Positions 46,821 through 56,739 are shown, counted from the first letter of the stretch. The stretch: 64,000 bases of DNA from Heloderma charlesbogerti (GCA_026122225.1 JANEZZ010002067.1:868001-932000), one strand, 5' to 3'. A program made the numbers and translations. Notes: generated by a model from the letters alone, not told the origin.

Positions 46821-47032
46821 GTTACAGTAAGACCCCTGGAAAATATTGTATGTAGTATTCAGGATAGATTCCTTCCAATGATCCAGCCCCAAGTAGCTGA
46901 TGACTAGTCCATATCACATGTTATATTGTACTAAAAAACACCACCACCAAAACCCCCAAACATCAGGCATTCTCAGAAACTAGAGATAGCAGATGCTTGC
47001 ATGCTAATTCAACACATTAAATCCGGGGGAGA
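46821..47032. other. No feature seen
   Basis: Short unique stretch. Confidence 0.5.
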
Positions 47033-47384
47033 GCAATTCTATGCCCCTTAGACAGTGTCTGGGGGACATAGGATTGTTTGGAAACTGCACTCCCTTCCCC
47101 CTCCCCCTTGTAGCCGGCCAGCTACTTCTCTGCGCTTGGAAAACTGAGTGTGTGTGGGGGGTATACCTGGGGGCAGAAAGGAGAGGAGACCAGGCCAGCA
47201 GCCATAGGACAAATCCGATGGCTTCCCCCACCCCCACCCCCACCCCTAAGGCGAAAATGCCCATCTAGCTTAAATGCACAGCAGGAGCCGCGACGCGCCT
47301 CCTGCTCTGCATAGGATACTCATGAGCCTCGGAGTTTGGAGGCTTATGAGGCCCCAGGGCTGATCACACAGGACTGCGCCCGTA
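47033..47384. mobile_element. Long MITE family B, copy 2
   Basis: GAGAGCAATTCTATGCCCC and TAGACAGTGTCTGGGGGACA at the left, GGAGTTTGGAGGCTTATGAG and ACAGGACTGCGCCC at the right. It has the same layout as 14617-15014. A (CCCCCA)n run lies near 47226. Confidence 0.7.
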
Positions 47385-48821
47385 GTCTGTTTAGACTTTT
47401 ATGCACCAAGGCTCAGTATCTTATGTTTAGAAGACCCACGTGCACAGGGGAACAACACATGACCCTCTAATATTTATCCAATTCTACCCCCCAGCCTGTT
47501 TTGTAAGATTCACTTTATACAAACATATTCGGATTACGTTCATCACGCAGTCCTATGCTTCTTTGGAAACAAGTTTCATCACGGTCAGTTGAGTTTATGC
47601 CATTGCTTGGGGTAAAGCAGCTGACCTGTCCTTCCTATGCATGTTTACTCATATGTGAGTGACACTGATTACATTGGTACTCACACCCTGGAAAGTGTGC
47701 ATATAACTGCAGTATACTTATAAAAGTTCACTCCAGAACGTATTTACTTGGGAATAATCCCCTTCGATTTCAACTGATTTTAAATTACCAGACCCACTTT
47801 TCACCCTCCCCATCCCAAGTGCAACCAAATCTTCAAGGGCTGCTTTTCATGTAAGCGACTTCATGTACCTGATGGTGAGCTGTGCTCAAGTTTGGTTTCC
47901 TCATGTGACATGAAGTTGAAAAGTAGTGTTATGAAGTATGCTTTCATTTACATGGGCATGCATATCACATATATGTAAACCAAACACATACCTCAGAGGT
48001 CTTTTGGCATTGAGCTCTGGGAGCTTAGGAAAACCTGATAGCCCTACAACCTGAGAGAGTCAGAGACCACAACAAGGTCTTTGTAAGCAGTTCTTTGATT
48101 TATTAAAGAGGAATTTAAAATGAATTAAAACTACACATCAGGGGAATTAGAACTATACATACATTTGGGGAATTAGAATCATACATTAACACTCAGAAGG
48201 TTAGAGATAAGCATTTAAAGTGAAGTACACTGGAATGCATAGAAAAGTGTGTGTGTGTGTGTGTGTGTGTGTAGGAAGGGGGAGAAAGGGGGAGAAGAAA
48301 CTTCCAGCTTGGAATGATTTGAATGGGGAGAAACCCACTCTTTTGGGGAGTTGTGAGAGTTTGGAGGAGGGGTGAGATCAAAGGCAGGGTCTGGGGGAGA
48401 AAGCGGATGGAGAAAGAGCTACAGAACCTAGGAGTTTTGGAGTTTGGTATTGGGTGGAATATTAGGAAAAGGGAAGAAAAGAGAGAAGGGAAATAGAAGA
48501 TGATGCAAGGATTTACCTCTCCTTATCTGCTGGCTTGTGAAGTGATGGGAAGCTTTGTTGAATTCCTTCTCTGGGAAAGAAGGGGAAAAAGAAGGGAGGA
48601 AGGGGGGTGCTCTTCTGAGCAGAAAGGATGGAAGGAACCCTCTTTCCTTCTCTCCCTCTCTGCTTGCTCTATAAATTTGAGTTGCTGTTTTCATCCTTTT
48701 TCTCTCAGGACATAGTAATCAGAATAAAACAAAACAAGTCTTTCTTACAAGATTACTGGAGGATGTTGGAAAATGGATTTTTAGGTGTTATATATTAAGG
48801 GAAGAACGAAGATAATGGGAT
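47385..48821. other. No gene seen
   Basis: Contains (GT)n at 48246-48272 and purine-rich runs near 48475-48610. Frames there are low-complexity. Confidence 0.4.
48246..48272. repeat. (GT)n simple repeat
   Basis: Read directly. Confidence 0.95.
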
Positions 48822-49226
48822 TGCGAGCGGAGATGGGTTAAAGAAGATGCAGACAACAAGCTTGGGTTGAAAATTGGGCCGCATTTATTGAAATAGCTGC
48901 AAAGGGGTAACTAGGACGGGCATCTAACTGTGTCAGCGGCTAGCTGGCACTTCTTGGGCGAAAACACACCCAGCCTGAGGGGTGGTGGTGATCTCGCCAT
49001 CCCTCCGGACTGCCCCTTCTGGGGGAGGTAGACCTTCCGGTGTCACCCCCAACCCGGTGCCGCACAACACCTGGGTGAGTGAGTAGGGTTGGTCTCCCAG
49101 GCAACCCTTATCCCCCCGCCGAGCCACACAACCCGTTTGGGGGGCCTCAGGCATCACCTGTCACCATAAGATGCCTCTGCATGCATACCATCCCTACTTT
49201 CCTGTTTTTGCCCGTCCTAGCCGCCA
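48822..49226 (-). repeat. B2 terminal repeat of the split-repeat retrotransposon
   Basis: 405 bp, matching 49599-50003 in order with about a dozen differences by eye, mostly C/T or G/A. On the minus strand it has TTTCAATAAATGCGGCCC, a polyadenylation signal about 75 bases before the end CTCCGCTCGCA. Confidence 0.85.
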
Positions 49227-49413
49227 ACTGGAATGTGACCAATGATAAAGACCATATTCCCTTACAGGACACACTCGACCCGCAAAACAGTGTGACGTAG
49301 GCAAAAAAGACGCACAGTAATAGGCCAATCGAACTGTGAGCCAAAAAATTCCTACATGGCTCCCGAAGGGCAGTCGGCAAGAAACCCACACTGCTTAGGG
49401 GAGGGTGGGAGGG

Positions 49414-49596
49414 AGCTGCATCGAGCCAGAGAGCTGAGATTGGGAGGGGGGCTGAGTTTAAGGCAACTCAGCCTGCCCCTCCTTGCATGGTGGTGCCACT
49501 GGGGTGCACCAATCAGAGGCCCCTGCATCCTGTCACCCCACCCACCCGCAATGGCCCCCCCTTTCAGCCAGACAAGCTGGCGCCGGGGTTAGGGCA
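49414..49596 (-). repeat. A2 terminal repeat
   Basis: Matches A1 (57997-58180) from AGCTGC.TCGAGCCAGAGAG through CAATCAGAGGC to GGTTAGGGCA. On the minus strand the CTGATTGGTGCACC block includes a CCAAT-type box in inverted form (ATTGG), so this may be promoter-proximal. Confidence 0.85.
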
Positions 49597-49598
49597 TT

Positions 49599-50003
49599 TG
49601 CGAGCGGAGATGAGTTAAAGAAGACGCAGACAACAAGCTTGGGTTGAAAATTGGGCCACATTTATTGAAATAGCTGCAAAGGGGTAACTAGGACGGGCAT
49701 CTAACTGTGTCAGCGGCTAGCTGGCACTTCTTGGGCGAAAACACACCCAGCCTGAGGGGTGGCGGTGATCTCGCCATCCCTCCGGACTGCCCCTTCTGGG
49801 GGAGGTAGACCTTCCAGTGTCACCCCCAACCCGGTGCCGCACAACATCTGGGTGAGTGAGTAGGGTTGGTCTCCCAGGCAACCCTTATCTCCCCGCCGAG
49901 CCGCACAACCCGTTTGGGGGGCCTCAGGCATCACCTGTCACCATAAGGTGCCTCTGCATGCACACCATCCCTACTTTCCTGTTTTTGCCCATCCTAGCCG
50001 CCA
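49599..50003 (-). repeat. B1 terminal repeat
   Basis: Partner of B2, of equal length (405 bp). It abuts A2 with only TT between. Its inner edge is GCGGCTAGGATGGGCA on the minus strand. Confidence 0.85.
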
Positions 50004-50482
50004 CAGGAGTCACAAGCCTATTGCTTGTGAAACTCCCCCCACCTGCGCAGAAGAACTTCCCGCAGGCCCCTTTGCAGATCAGACAGAAATATGTTATTCA
50101 CTACATGAATATCAGGTCCTTGCCTCGCTTACAGCCGAAGTCATTCCTTTCAATGTGCAGCGCCTGGACCTGTGGAGGAAGACTGACAAACTTTGGTGGA
50201 ACAGGGTGAGGAGGGGACTCCCACCGTATGCCTCGTCTGTGAAGCCACTGGAACTTAATGTGTCAGGGTGACAGAAGCTGAAGTCTGAAGATGACATACA
50301 AACCCTCTGTGCAGCTCAAGACTTCATAACGTGCCCCTGTAAGAGCACCCGTTCCGGCGTACGTCGAGTCTGCTGGTCTAAGGAATAAGCACATTAGGGC
50401 AAGCAAAGCGAAAATTGTGTCAGGAAGAAGCAGACAATTTGCGAAAGCAGGCCAGAACACTGTGAAGCCCCATTTTCAAATT

Positions 50483-50490
50483 GCCATAAC
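50483..50490. other. 8-bp target duplication of the outer hAT, left copy
   Basis: GCCATAAC, repeated exactly at 52283-52290. Confidence 0.95.
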
Positions 50491-50777
50491 TAGGGGTGGA
50501 CGAAAGGCACTTACCTTTCGTCGAAGCTTGTTCGCGGTGGGGGGGAGGCGCTTCGCGGCTCCCCCCATGAAGTTCAGGCTGGTGGGGGAGGCTTCCTGCC
50601 TCGCCCCAGCCGAAATTCAGGCCGGGGAGGAGACTTCCCGCCTCGCCCAGCCGCGAACGCCATTTTTTTTTAAAAAAAAAAAACGTCCCCGTGATAGGCT
50701 ACGTGACGATTAACGTAGCCTACCACGGATAGATCTGCAAAGTCAGCCATGATAGGCTACGTTAATCGTCACGTAGC

Positions 50778-51705
50778 TAGGGATGGCGGAGAATTTCTCC
50801 CTGAAACTTCGGGGGGCCGAGCGCCAACGTGTTCGGCCCCCCGAACAAGTTTCGGGGAGAAATCCTCCGCACACCCCCGCCCCCCGCACCCCCCCGGGAC
50901 GGGACTTACCTTCCCTGAATGTCCCTCCCGGCGGTGGGTCCGGCTGGCGGTTCGTCGGGTGTTCGAGCGGGGCAGGAGCGGCAGCCGGTCTTTCGACCGG
51001 CTGCCGCCCCCGCCATTGCAATAAAAGAAAAAAAAAAGTCCCCTGATAGGCTACGTGACGATTCACGTAGCCTATCACGGCTAGATTTGCAAAGTCAGCC
51101 GTGATAGGCTACGTCAATCGTCACGTAGCCTATCACGGGTGACTTAAAAAAAAAAAAAAGAAGTGTGTACGGATAATGGCGGCCCCCATAGGGAGCTGCC
51201 ATTCCCGTTCCTTATTTGGTCGCTGCAGTCTACGTAAATGTTTACGTAGACTACGGCGAAAATAAGGGCAACGCAAATAGCGTTGCCCTTATTTTCGCCG
51301 TAGTCTATGTAAACATTTACGTAGACTACAGCAACTAAATAAGGAACACGAATGGCGGCTCCCTATGGGGGCCGCCATTCGCGTACGGGCTTTTTTTTTT
51401 TTTTTTAAGTCACCTGTGATAGGCTACGTGACGATTCACGTAGCCTATCACGGCTGACTTTGCAGATCTAGCCGTGATAGGCTACGTGAATCGTCACATA
51501 GCCTATCAGGGGGCGTTTGTGTTTTTTTTTAACTTTCGCGTTGGCGGCCGGGCGAGGCGGCAAGCCTCCTCCCCGGCCTGAATTTCGGCCGGGCGAGGCG
51601 GGAAGCCTCCCCACCTGGCCTGAACTTCGCGGGGGGAGCAGCGAAGCGCTTCCCCCCACCGCGAACAAGCTGCGAGAAAAGGTAAGTGACTTTCGTCCAC
51701 CCCTA
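50778..51705. mobile_element. Inner hAT-like element, same family, opposite orientation
   Basis: It begins TAGGGATGGCGGAGAATTTC (B end) and finishes CTTTCGTCCACCCCTA (A end). The flanks CACGTAGC (50770-50777 and 51706-51713) are an exact 8-bp duplication lying inside a 'GTCACGTAGCCTATCAC' hairpin of the outer element. It is 928 bp long. Near its middle is a long palindrome centred at about 51270 (GCAACGCAAATAGCGTTGC) whose arms extend through CTTATTTTCGCC, the TACGTA stem and AATGGCGGC. It contains no frame that looks like transposase. Confidence 0.9.
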
Positions 51706-51713
51706 CACGTAGC
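51706..51713. other. 8-bp target duplication of the inner hAT, right copy
   Basis: CACGTAGC, identical to 50770-50777. Confidence 0.95.
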
Positions 51714-52282
51714 CTATCACGGGTGACTTTAAAAAAAATAAAAGCGCGTACGCTAATGGCGGCCCCCATAGGGAGCCACCATTCGCGTTCCTTATTTGGT
51801 CGCTGTAGTCTACGTAAATCTTTACGTAGACTACAGCGACCAAATAAGGAATGGGAATGGCGGCTCCCTATGGGGGCCGCCATTATCCGTATGCGCTTTT
51901 TTTTTTTTTTAAGTCACCCGTGATAGGCTACGTGACGATTAACGTAGCCTATCACGGCTGACTTTGCAAATCTAGCCGTGATAGGCTACGTTAATCGTCA
52001 CGTAGCCTATCACTGGAGCGTTTTTTTTTTTCTTTTATTGGAATGGCGGCGGCGGCAGCCGGTCGAAAGACCGGCTGCCGCTCCCGCCCCGCTTGAACAC
52101 CCGCCGAACCGCCGGCCGGACCCGCCGCCGGGAGGGACATTCGGCGAAGGTAAATCCCGTCCCGGGGGGGATGCGGGGGGTGGGGGGGTGCGGAGGATTT
52201 CTCCCCGAAACATGTTCGGGGGGCCGAACATGTTGGCGCTCGGCCCCCCGAAGTTTCAGGGAGAAATTCTCCGCCATCCCTA

Positions 52283-52290
52283 GCCATAAC
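52283..52290. other. 8-bp target duplication of the outer hAT, right copy
   Basis: GCCATAAC, identical to 50483-50490. Confidence 0.95.
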
Positions 52291-52299
52291 GCATATGTG

Positions 52300-53184
52300 A
52301 AATAAACCTCCAGTGGCTACCATGGAGACTGCTTTAATGTAACAACAGTGGGTTCAGAACTGCAAATTACCTAGGCCTAGCGGGGTAGAGCTAATGTAGA
52401 AACTGCCCAAATTGCCCTTATGTCAACAGTAAGCCGCTGAAGTGATAAAACGGAGGCCCCTCCTCAGACCTGCGGCATTCCCTAAAACCCATAAGGTGCC
52501 AACGGGGCATAACCCATTGACTTGCGTTTGGCCGTGGGCCACTGCCGTGCCCTTGCCATACCGATCAGTTTGATCGCCAAATGCGTAAGAGGGTTACACT
52601 GGGCCAGACCTGAACCTTGAAGTATATTCCCTTTTTCCTTTTACTGGTCAGGGCCAGACCTGACCAGTTCGACTTGGGAGCCCAGCCCAACCCTGACTTC
52701 CTAAGGGGGGGGGCGAAGAAGGCCGTTAGGGCTGCTGCGTGGAACAGGGGAACGTCTTACTGGAAAGCACAAATGGAGGGCCATTACCCCCGGAGCCCAA
52801 AGGGGGTATCCGGGGAGAGAGGGTGGCTAAATTTACTAAAACAGGCGATATCTGTGCCCAACCCTATATTGCACGCCGAACCCTAAAATCTGGCATGGAG
52901 TCAGTGAATCCCAGCATTGTGGGCCGAAAGGCTAAATGGCCAGCTTGCGACTTATGGTCCCAGATAGTCTGTTGTTCCTTAAGGAGGTGCAAAATTGCGG
53001 CCAATGATCTATAGGTAAGGGCCATGAACCCTATCGCTGAAGCTTTGCCTAATGCGCGGCACACCCTACCTGTTCTGTCGCAGGCAGCTCCTGTACTGGG
53101 AGTTATGGAATGCAGTATGGCATGCCTGGCTTCAGTCTCCCAGTCTCTCATAGTACTGCAAGGATGGGATCTGGGAATGGGCAC
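52300..53184 (-). pseudogene. Tyrosine recombinase (integrase) remnant of the Ngaro-like element
   Basis: This enzyme class integrates DIRS-order elements in place of a DDE integrase. On the minus strand a 106-codon frame (53184-52864) carries a helical core-binding-type region with AILHSITPSTGAACDR, LAAILHLLKEQQ and, at its end, PDFRVRRAI, stop, GW. This resembles the 'VRKALEGW'-type segment that closes the N-terminal domain of vertebrate YR retrotransposons. Further on, in another frame, EGPPFYHFSGLLLT resembles the segment before the catalytic HxxR box. Stops and frameshifts are frequent, and the catalytic Arg, HxxR and Tyr were not located. The outer hAT interrupts the sequence at 52282. 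Assignment is by remembered family pattern and not by alignment. Confidence 0.55.
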
Positions 53185-54600
53185 CTGCGGGACTAAGGGC
53201 CGGCAGTCATTGACCTGATTTCATGACAAATCATCAACAAGTGGGTTTGCCTAACCCGGCACATGGCGGACCCAGAACCAGATGTTGTAACACCGACACT
53301 GGAGCACGAACACACTGACACATGACATGACCCTCGGATTTCAGGAGGACGGGGAATATATAACGTGGCCATGATGTCATACCGAAAGGGGGGGGGTTAC
53401 TGGCTTGGCTGAGGTCATCCAAAATGTGCTTGGCGGCGGCAGCCTCGACTCTACAGGCCACTACCCACAGCACGATCGGACCTGCCCTATGAGTCTGAAA
53501 CCCCCCAGGGTAGCGGCGGAACCCCGTGAATCCGCAGTCCGGCTTTGGAGCGGCTCACGCCTCTGGAAGGAGGTGCCATTAAAGCCCTACTAAGTTGAAG
53601 CCATGCCCATGGATATGTGCACACAGCTGAAGTGACCCAGGGTCGATGGTGGGGCGGCCACAGTCCCTGCATTAACTAAACTGAGCCGGCGCAAGAAGGC
53701 ACAGCCAGGGGCCGCTACCTGACCTGTGAAAGGAAGATGCCCTACAATATCTTGCATGGCCCCCAAGGGAAACCCTAGGAAGATGTGTAACTGCTTGGAG
53801 CTGTGCCCAAAGGACCTGAAAGTTGTCCTGAGGGAGGCGAGAATAATGCCTAGGGGTATCAGATTGGCTTCACTGAATGTTGATGTGGGAGATGGGCCCT
53901 CAGCCTCTTGTGAGCTAAGGGACACCGAGGTTAAAGGAAAGGGAAGCAATACTTGCGTTAGGTCAGAACACTGACCACCATATTTGGACTCCATGTAGGA
54001 TATGCCCCTCAAGGACCCGTGGCCGGGATCCCAAACCAAGACAACTGCCACATCGACGAAGTGTATCGCACTGAGCACAGATGATCAAGAATCTCGTGAT
54101 TAACAGACTGGCCCTCAGGGAAGAGAGGTTATGAATCAGATAAACTCCCTAGAGGATTTCCTGGGCATCATTCCGAGAAGGGAAATCCCTAGAGTAGATA
54201 TCGGGGTGTGGAAAAAGGGGGGGCTATAACCCTTCTGTCAGTACTGCCTTGTTAAACCTCTCACGAACCTGTTGACGCCTGGCAAGGAGAAATGTTGCTT
54301 ACGAGGTAAGGATGGCCTATGTGGACCTAGAAAAAAGGGGGAGGGATCCTAGAACCTAGCAATCGTGTTCCAGTTTGAAATGCGTTCCCCCTGTTGGGTT
54401 AGCATCTTAAAGCTGGAGTAGCGGCGCCAACCTAGCTGGGCATGGGCCCACCGGATGAAAGCCATTATGAGAAGGAGTAGTCCCAGTGACATCGCAACTC
54501 ACCAGATTAGCGTAGGGATCTGATATGCCACTTACGTGGATGCCCGAGCGGGCGGGGGCAGGGCAAGGGATCCTGAATTAATCCAGCAGAAGCTTAAAAG
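53185..54600 (-). pseudogene. Reverse transcriptase and RNase H remnant of the Ngaro-like element
   Basis: On the minus strand, in order and with frame changes: MMPRKSSREF (about 54160), LIHNLSS (about 54130) and SVNHEILDHLCSVRYTS (about 54110-54058), resembling early reverse-transcriptase blocks of DIRS/Ngaro elements. Then come GHLPFTGQVAAPGCAFLRRL (about 53740-53680), a thumb/connection-type motif of this group, GFNGTSFQRREPL (about 53600-53560), and RHVPG, stop, ANPLVDDLS (53281-53229), the end of RNase H. The YxDD catalytic block is not seen and appears deleted. It is clearly inactive. The 162-codon frame (53590-54078) is the longest open piece of this pseudogene. Confidence 0.6.
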
Positions 54601-54674
54601 ATGCCAAGTTAAGTGGCTGGGGCTTACAGTGGGGTGTGACTGACGGAGCTGCAGGCGGCCCAGGCGTTGTATAG

Positions 54675-55093
54675 TGTAGCAGCCATATCGGGGGTCAGAC
54701 TAAGTGGTCTCATGTTCTTGCTGAGCTACCATAGTTTAGCAAGAAAATAGCAATGTAGAAACTTCCTGACTTATCTGCCAGGCTGAGGTTAAGTCAAATT
54801 GTATATCATGTCCCTGTTCTTTGCTTATTGCATACTATGCTCCTGTTCTTTATTTATCGTACCCTATGACCCATTTCCTGTACCATAAACAACTGAGCCA
54901 ACTGCAAAACCGCAAGAGAAGGGGTGGGGGGGGGAGAGTCGTCTGTGTGTCACCATATCTATAAAAGCAATGTGTTGATGTGCCTCGGGGCTTCTGGCTC
55001 TTTGGAAGTGATTCCAGCCTTAAGCCCGCGCATTAAATAAAGAAACTCTTTTTCCTTCACTCCGTGGTCTCTCTGACTCTGAGTTCTGTAACA
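54675..55093 (+). mobile_element. Solo LTR of an endogenous retrovirus-type element
   Basis: A TATA-like ATCTATAAAAGC at 54958-54969, a polyadenylation signal AATAAA at 55036-55041 followed by a T/C-rich stretch, and the end GAGTTCTGTAACA give a promoter/poly(A) order typical of U3-R-U5. The right edge is at 55093. The left edge is uncertain: TG at 54675 or at 54754. No matching target duplication was found with either. No retroviral gene lies next to it, so it is probably a solo LTR left by recombination. Strand is from the signals. Confidence 0.55.
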
Positions 55094-55794
55094 TAGGGAG
55101 ATGACATTGGGAGGGACAGCTGCCCCAGGGCAGTAACCTAAGGCGGCAACCCCAAGGCCCTGAAGGTTGCCCATCTGGACAAGTGAGGCGAGGTGCAGTC
55201 ATCTCACCCATATCCGGGACAGTGACATCCGGGTCCCCGGGAGCAAGGGAGACGATGCCGCTTGCAGTGCTACTGACGGAGATGCCCCAGGCGGGCAGAC
55301 CACCTCCAGCTGTGGTGTGCCACCTGGGCGAAACCACAAGGAGGAGGATGTTGCTTGGATCACTGTTGACGGAGATGCTGCAGGAGGGTGGACTACCTGC
55401 AGTGGTGGTGTGTTGCCATGGTGAGCCTGCAAAGGCGAGGTGGAGGCCTCAATGGCGTCCAGGTGCACTGCAATGGAAAGCAAGCGTGAACATTGCATCT
55501 GTTGTCATGTCTGTTTGGGGTGGACTGCCATGGCTTTACTTGGGCACAGTCGGGGAAAGGGGAGGTGATCCCGGGAGTACATTCAGCTGTTTCCAGATGC
55601 ATGAGAATGGAAGCCGAGACTGGGCCCGCAACATTGGTTTGACTCAGAATCGTGCCTATGTAGAGGCCATTTTGTGGGGGCGTCGCAGGGCTTTACCTGT
55701 GCTACTGCCCCATCCCCTCTTTGGGCATGATGTTGTTAGAAAGAGGGGGATCCCATACAGCAACCCAGGGAGCCGCTTGAACGAGGAAGTTAAT
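55094..55794. other. Unassigned interior of the Ngaro-like element
   Basis: A 223-codon plus-strand frame (55183-55854) and a 105-codon minus-strand frame oppose each other. A period of about 100 bp is visible (GACGGAGATGCCCCAGG and GACGGAGATGCTGCAGG). On the minus strand it is Pro/Ser-rich and could be gag-side sequence, but no motif supports this. Confidence 0.35.
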
Positions 55795-55950
55795 TCATGG
55801 AATCATAGGGTTGGAAGGGGCCTACAAGACCATCAAGTCCAACCCCCAGCTTGATGCAGGAAGCCTGATTCCCAGGTGGGCTCCCATCCAAGTAGTAACC
55901 AGGGCTGACCCTGCCAGTTTCGAGATCAGAAGAGATTGGGAGCATCCAGC
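55795..55950 (-). mobile_element. 5S rRNA-derived SINE with CR1-type 3' tail
   Basis: On the minus strand the head is related to 5S rRNA: GATCTCG-like start, CAGGGTCAGCCCTGGTTACT, CTTGGATGGGAGCCCACC and TGGGAATC. After the junction CAGGCTTCCTGCATCAAGC the tail is CR1-like: GACTTGATGGTCTTGTAGGC, CCCTTCCAACCCTATGATTC. The 5S internal promoter region is thus fused to a LINE 3' end, the definition of a 5S-SINE mobilised by CR1. The 5S start is incomplete at about 55950. Similar 5S/CR1 junctions occur in the palindrome at 33117-33640. Confidence 0.75.
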
Positions 55951-56112
55951 TCTTAGAGACACGGGAGGAAAAGGCTAGCATGGGGTGCAAAACCTCAGGT
56001 CTGGGGGCTAAATCCTGCCCTTCGGGGTTCCTCAGAAGGCCAAGCCCCCCCTCTTCCCAGGATCCACCTCCTTTCCCCAAGGCATTTGTTCATTTCGTTT
56101 ATCCCGGGTTTT

Positions 56113-56144
56113 TTTTCTTTCTTTCTTTCTCCCCCCCCCCCCCG
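56113..56144. repeat. T-rich, (TTTC)n and poly-C run
   Basis: Lies next to the Sauria SINE 3' side. Read directly. Confidence 0.9.
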
Positions 56145-56195
56145 TGGAAATAAAGGTGGCAACACATGGCTGCCAGGCAGACTCCCCTCCAGAAA

Positions 56196-56482
56196 GGAAA
56201 GGTTCCTCTTGTGCACGCACCGGGACATTACTGACCCCTAGGGGGACGCCGCCAGCGCAGGCATGTTCATGGCCAACTAAAGCGGGGTGGTCCGCCACTG
56301 CCCTCCCCAGTTGTGACTACCTTTCCCCCAGGAAGCTGGGTGCTCAATTTATCGGCCTCAGAAGGCTGGGTTGACCCGAGCCGGCTAACCAAGACCCGGC
56401 TTCCGCTGGGATTAAACTCAGGTCGTGGGAACAGTCTCGGGTGAAATACAGCCACCTACCACTCTGCGCCACACAAGGCTCA
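56196..56482 (-). mobile_element. Sauria-type SINE (tRNA head, Bov-B tail)
   Basis: On the minus strand: GTGTGGCGCAGAGTGGTAGG (A box), CACGACCTGAGTTTAATCCC (B box region), AGCCGGCTCGGGTCAACCC, then GAGCACCCAGCTTCCTGGGG, GCAGTGGCGGACCACCCCG and a 3' end GTGCACAAGAGGAACCTTTCC. This order is the Sauria SINE of squamates, propagated by Bov-B LINE enzymes. It is full-length or nearly so. The family is restricted to squamates, so it is the best taxonomic marker in the window. Confidence 0.85.
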
Positions 56483-56739
56483 TTAGGGGGGGGGCACCAG
56501 CCTGCAATTACCCTCCCCCAACCAGACCAAACCTGTGGGCCAAGAGGCCCAAAGAAACCTGGCACAGGTGGTGGAAGCCCCAAGAGAAGGCCCAGGAGAG
56601 ACAAACGAGGGCAGGCCCAGCGGTTGCCACGCTGCAGGCGGCAGCGCCTCCAGCAAGCAGCCTGCCCACTGAGGAAGGCCACCTACAGCCGCGAAGCCGG
56701 CCGCTGTGCCGCTGCGTCTAAGGAAGGAGGGTGCCGCCG

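Larger units (their letters stand above)
50491..52282. mobile_element. Outer hAT-like foldback element, interrupted by a relative
   Basis: The termini are TAGGGGTGG at the left and CCATCCCTA at the right, flanked by an exact 8-bp duplication GCCATAAC. Length and TIR (TAGGGATG, as in Ac-type elements) point to hAT. Without the inner element and its duplication the outer one is about 856 bp. The left is the 'A' end (TAGGGGTGGACGAAAG), the right the 'B' end (GAGAATTTCTCC..ACTTC in inverted form). The interior holds hairpins built from TGATAGGCTACGTGACG, TACGTA stems and AATGGCGGC. There is no transposase, so it is non-autonomous. It interrupts the tyrosine-recombinase region of the surrounding retrotransposon. 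Confidence 0.9.

Noticed and set aside
48822..50003. Two tandem LTRs or a 2-LTR junction of a retrovirus
   Set aside because: Only A2 and B2 could form one LTR, and the other A and B copies are 8 kb apart. No primer-binding site follows, and the interior resembles DIRS-order proteins.
50491..52282. CRISPR-like array of TGATAGGCTACGT repeats
   Set aside because: Eukaryotic context. The repeats are inverted arms of hairpins inside transposons with target duplications, not direct repeats with unique spacers.
50491..52282. A single simple nested palindrome
   Set aside because: The order of ends (A, B, A, B) and the internal CACGTAGC duplication show two insertions.
53590..54078. 162-codon minus-strand frame as an intact protein
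   Set aside because: It is a frame-shifted part of a decayed reverse transcriptase region lacking the catalytic YxDD block.
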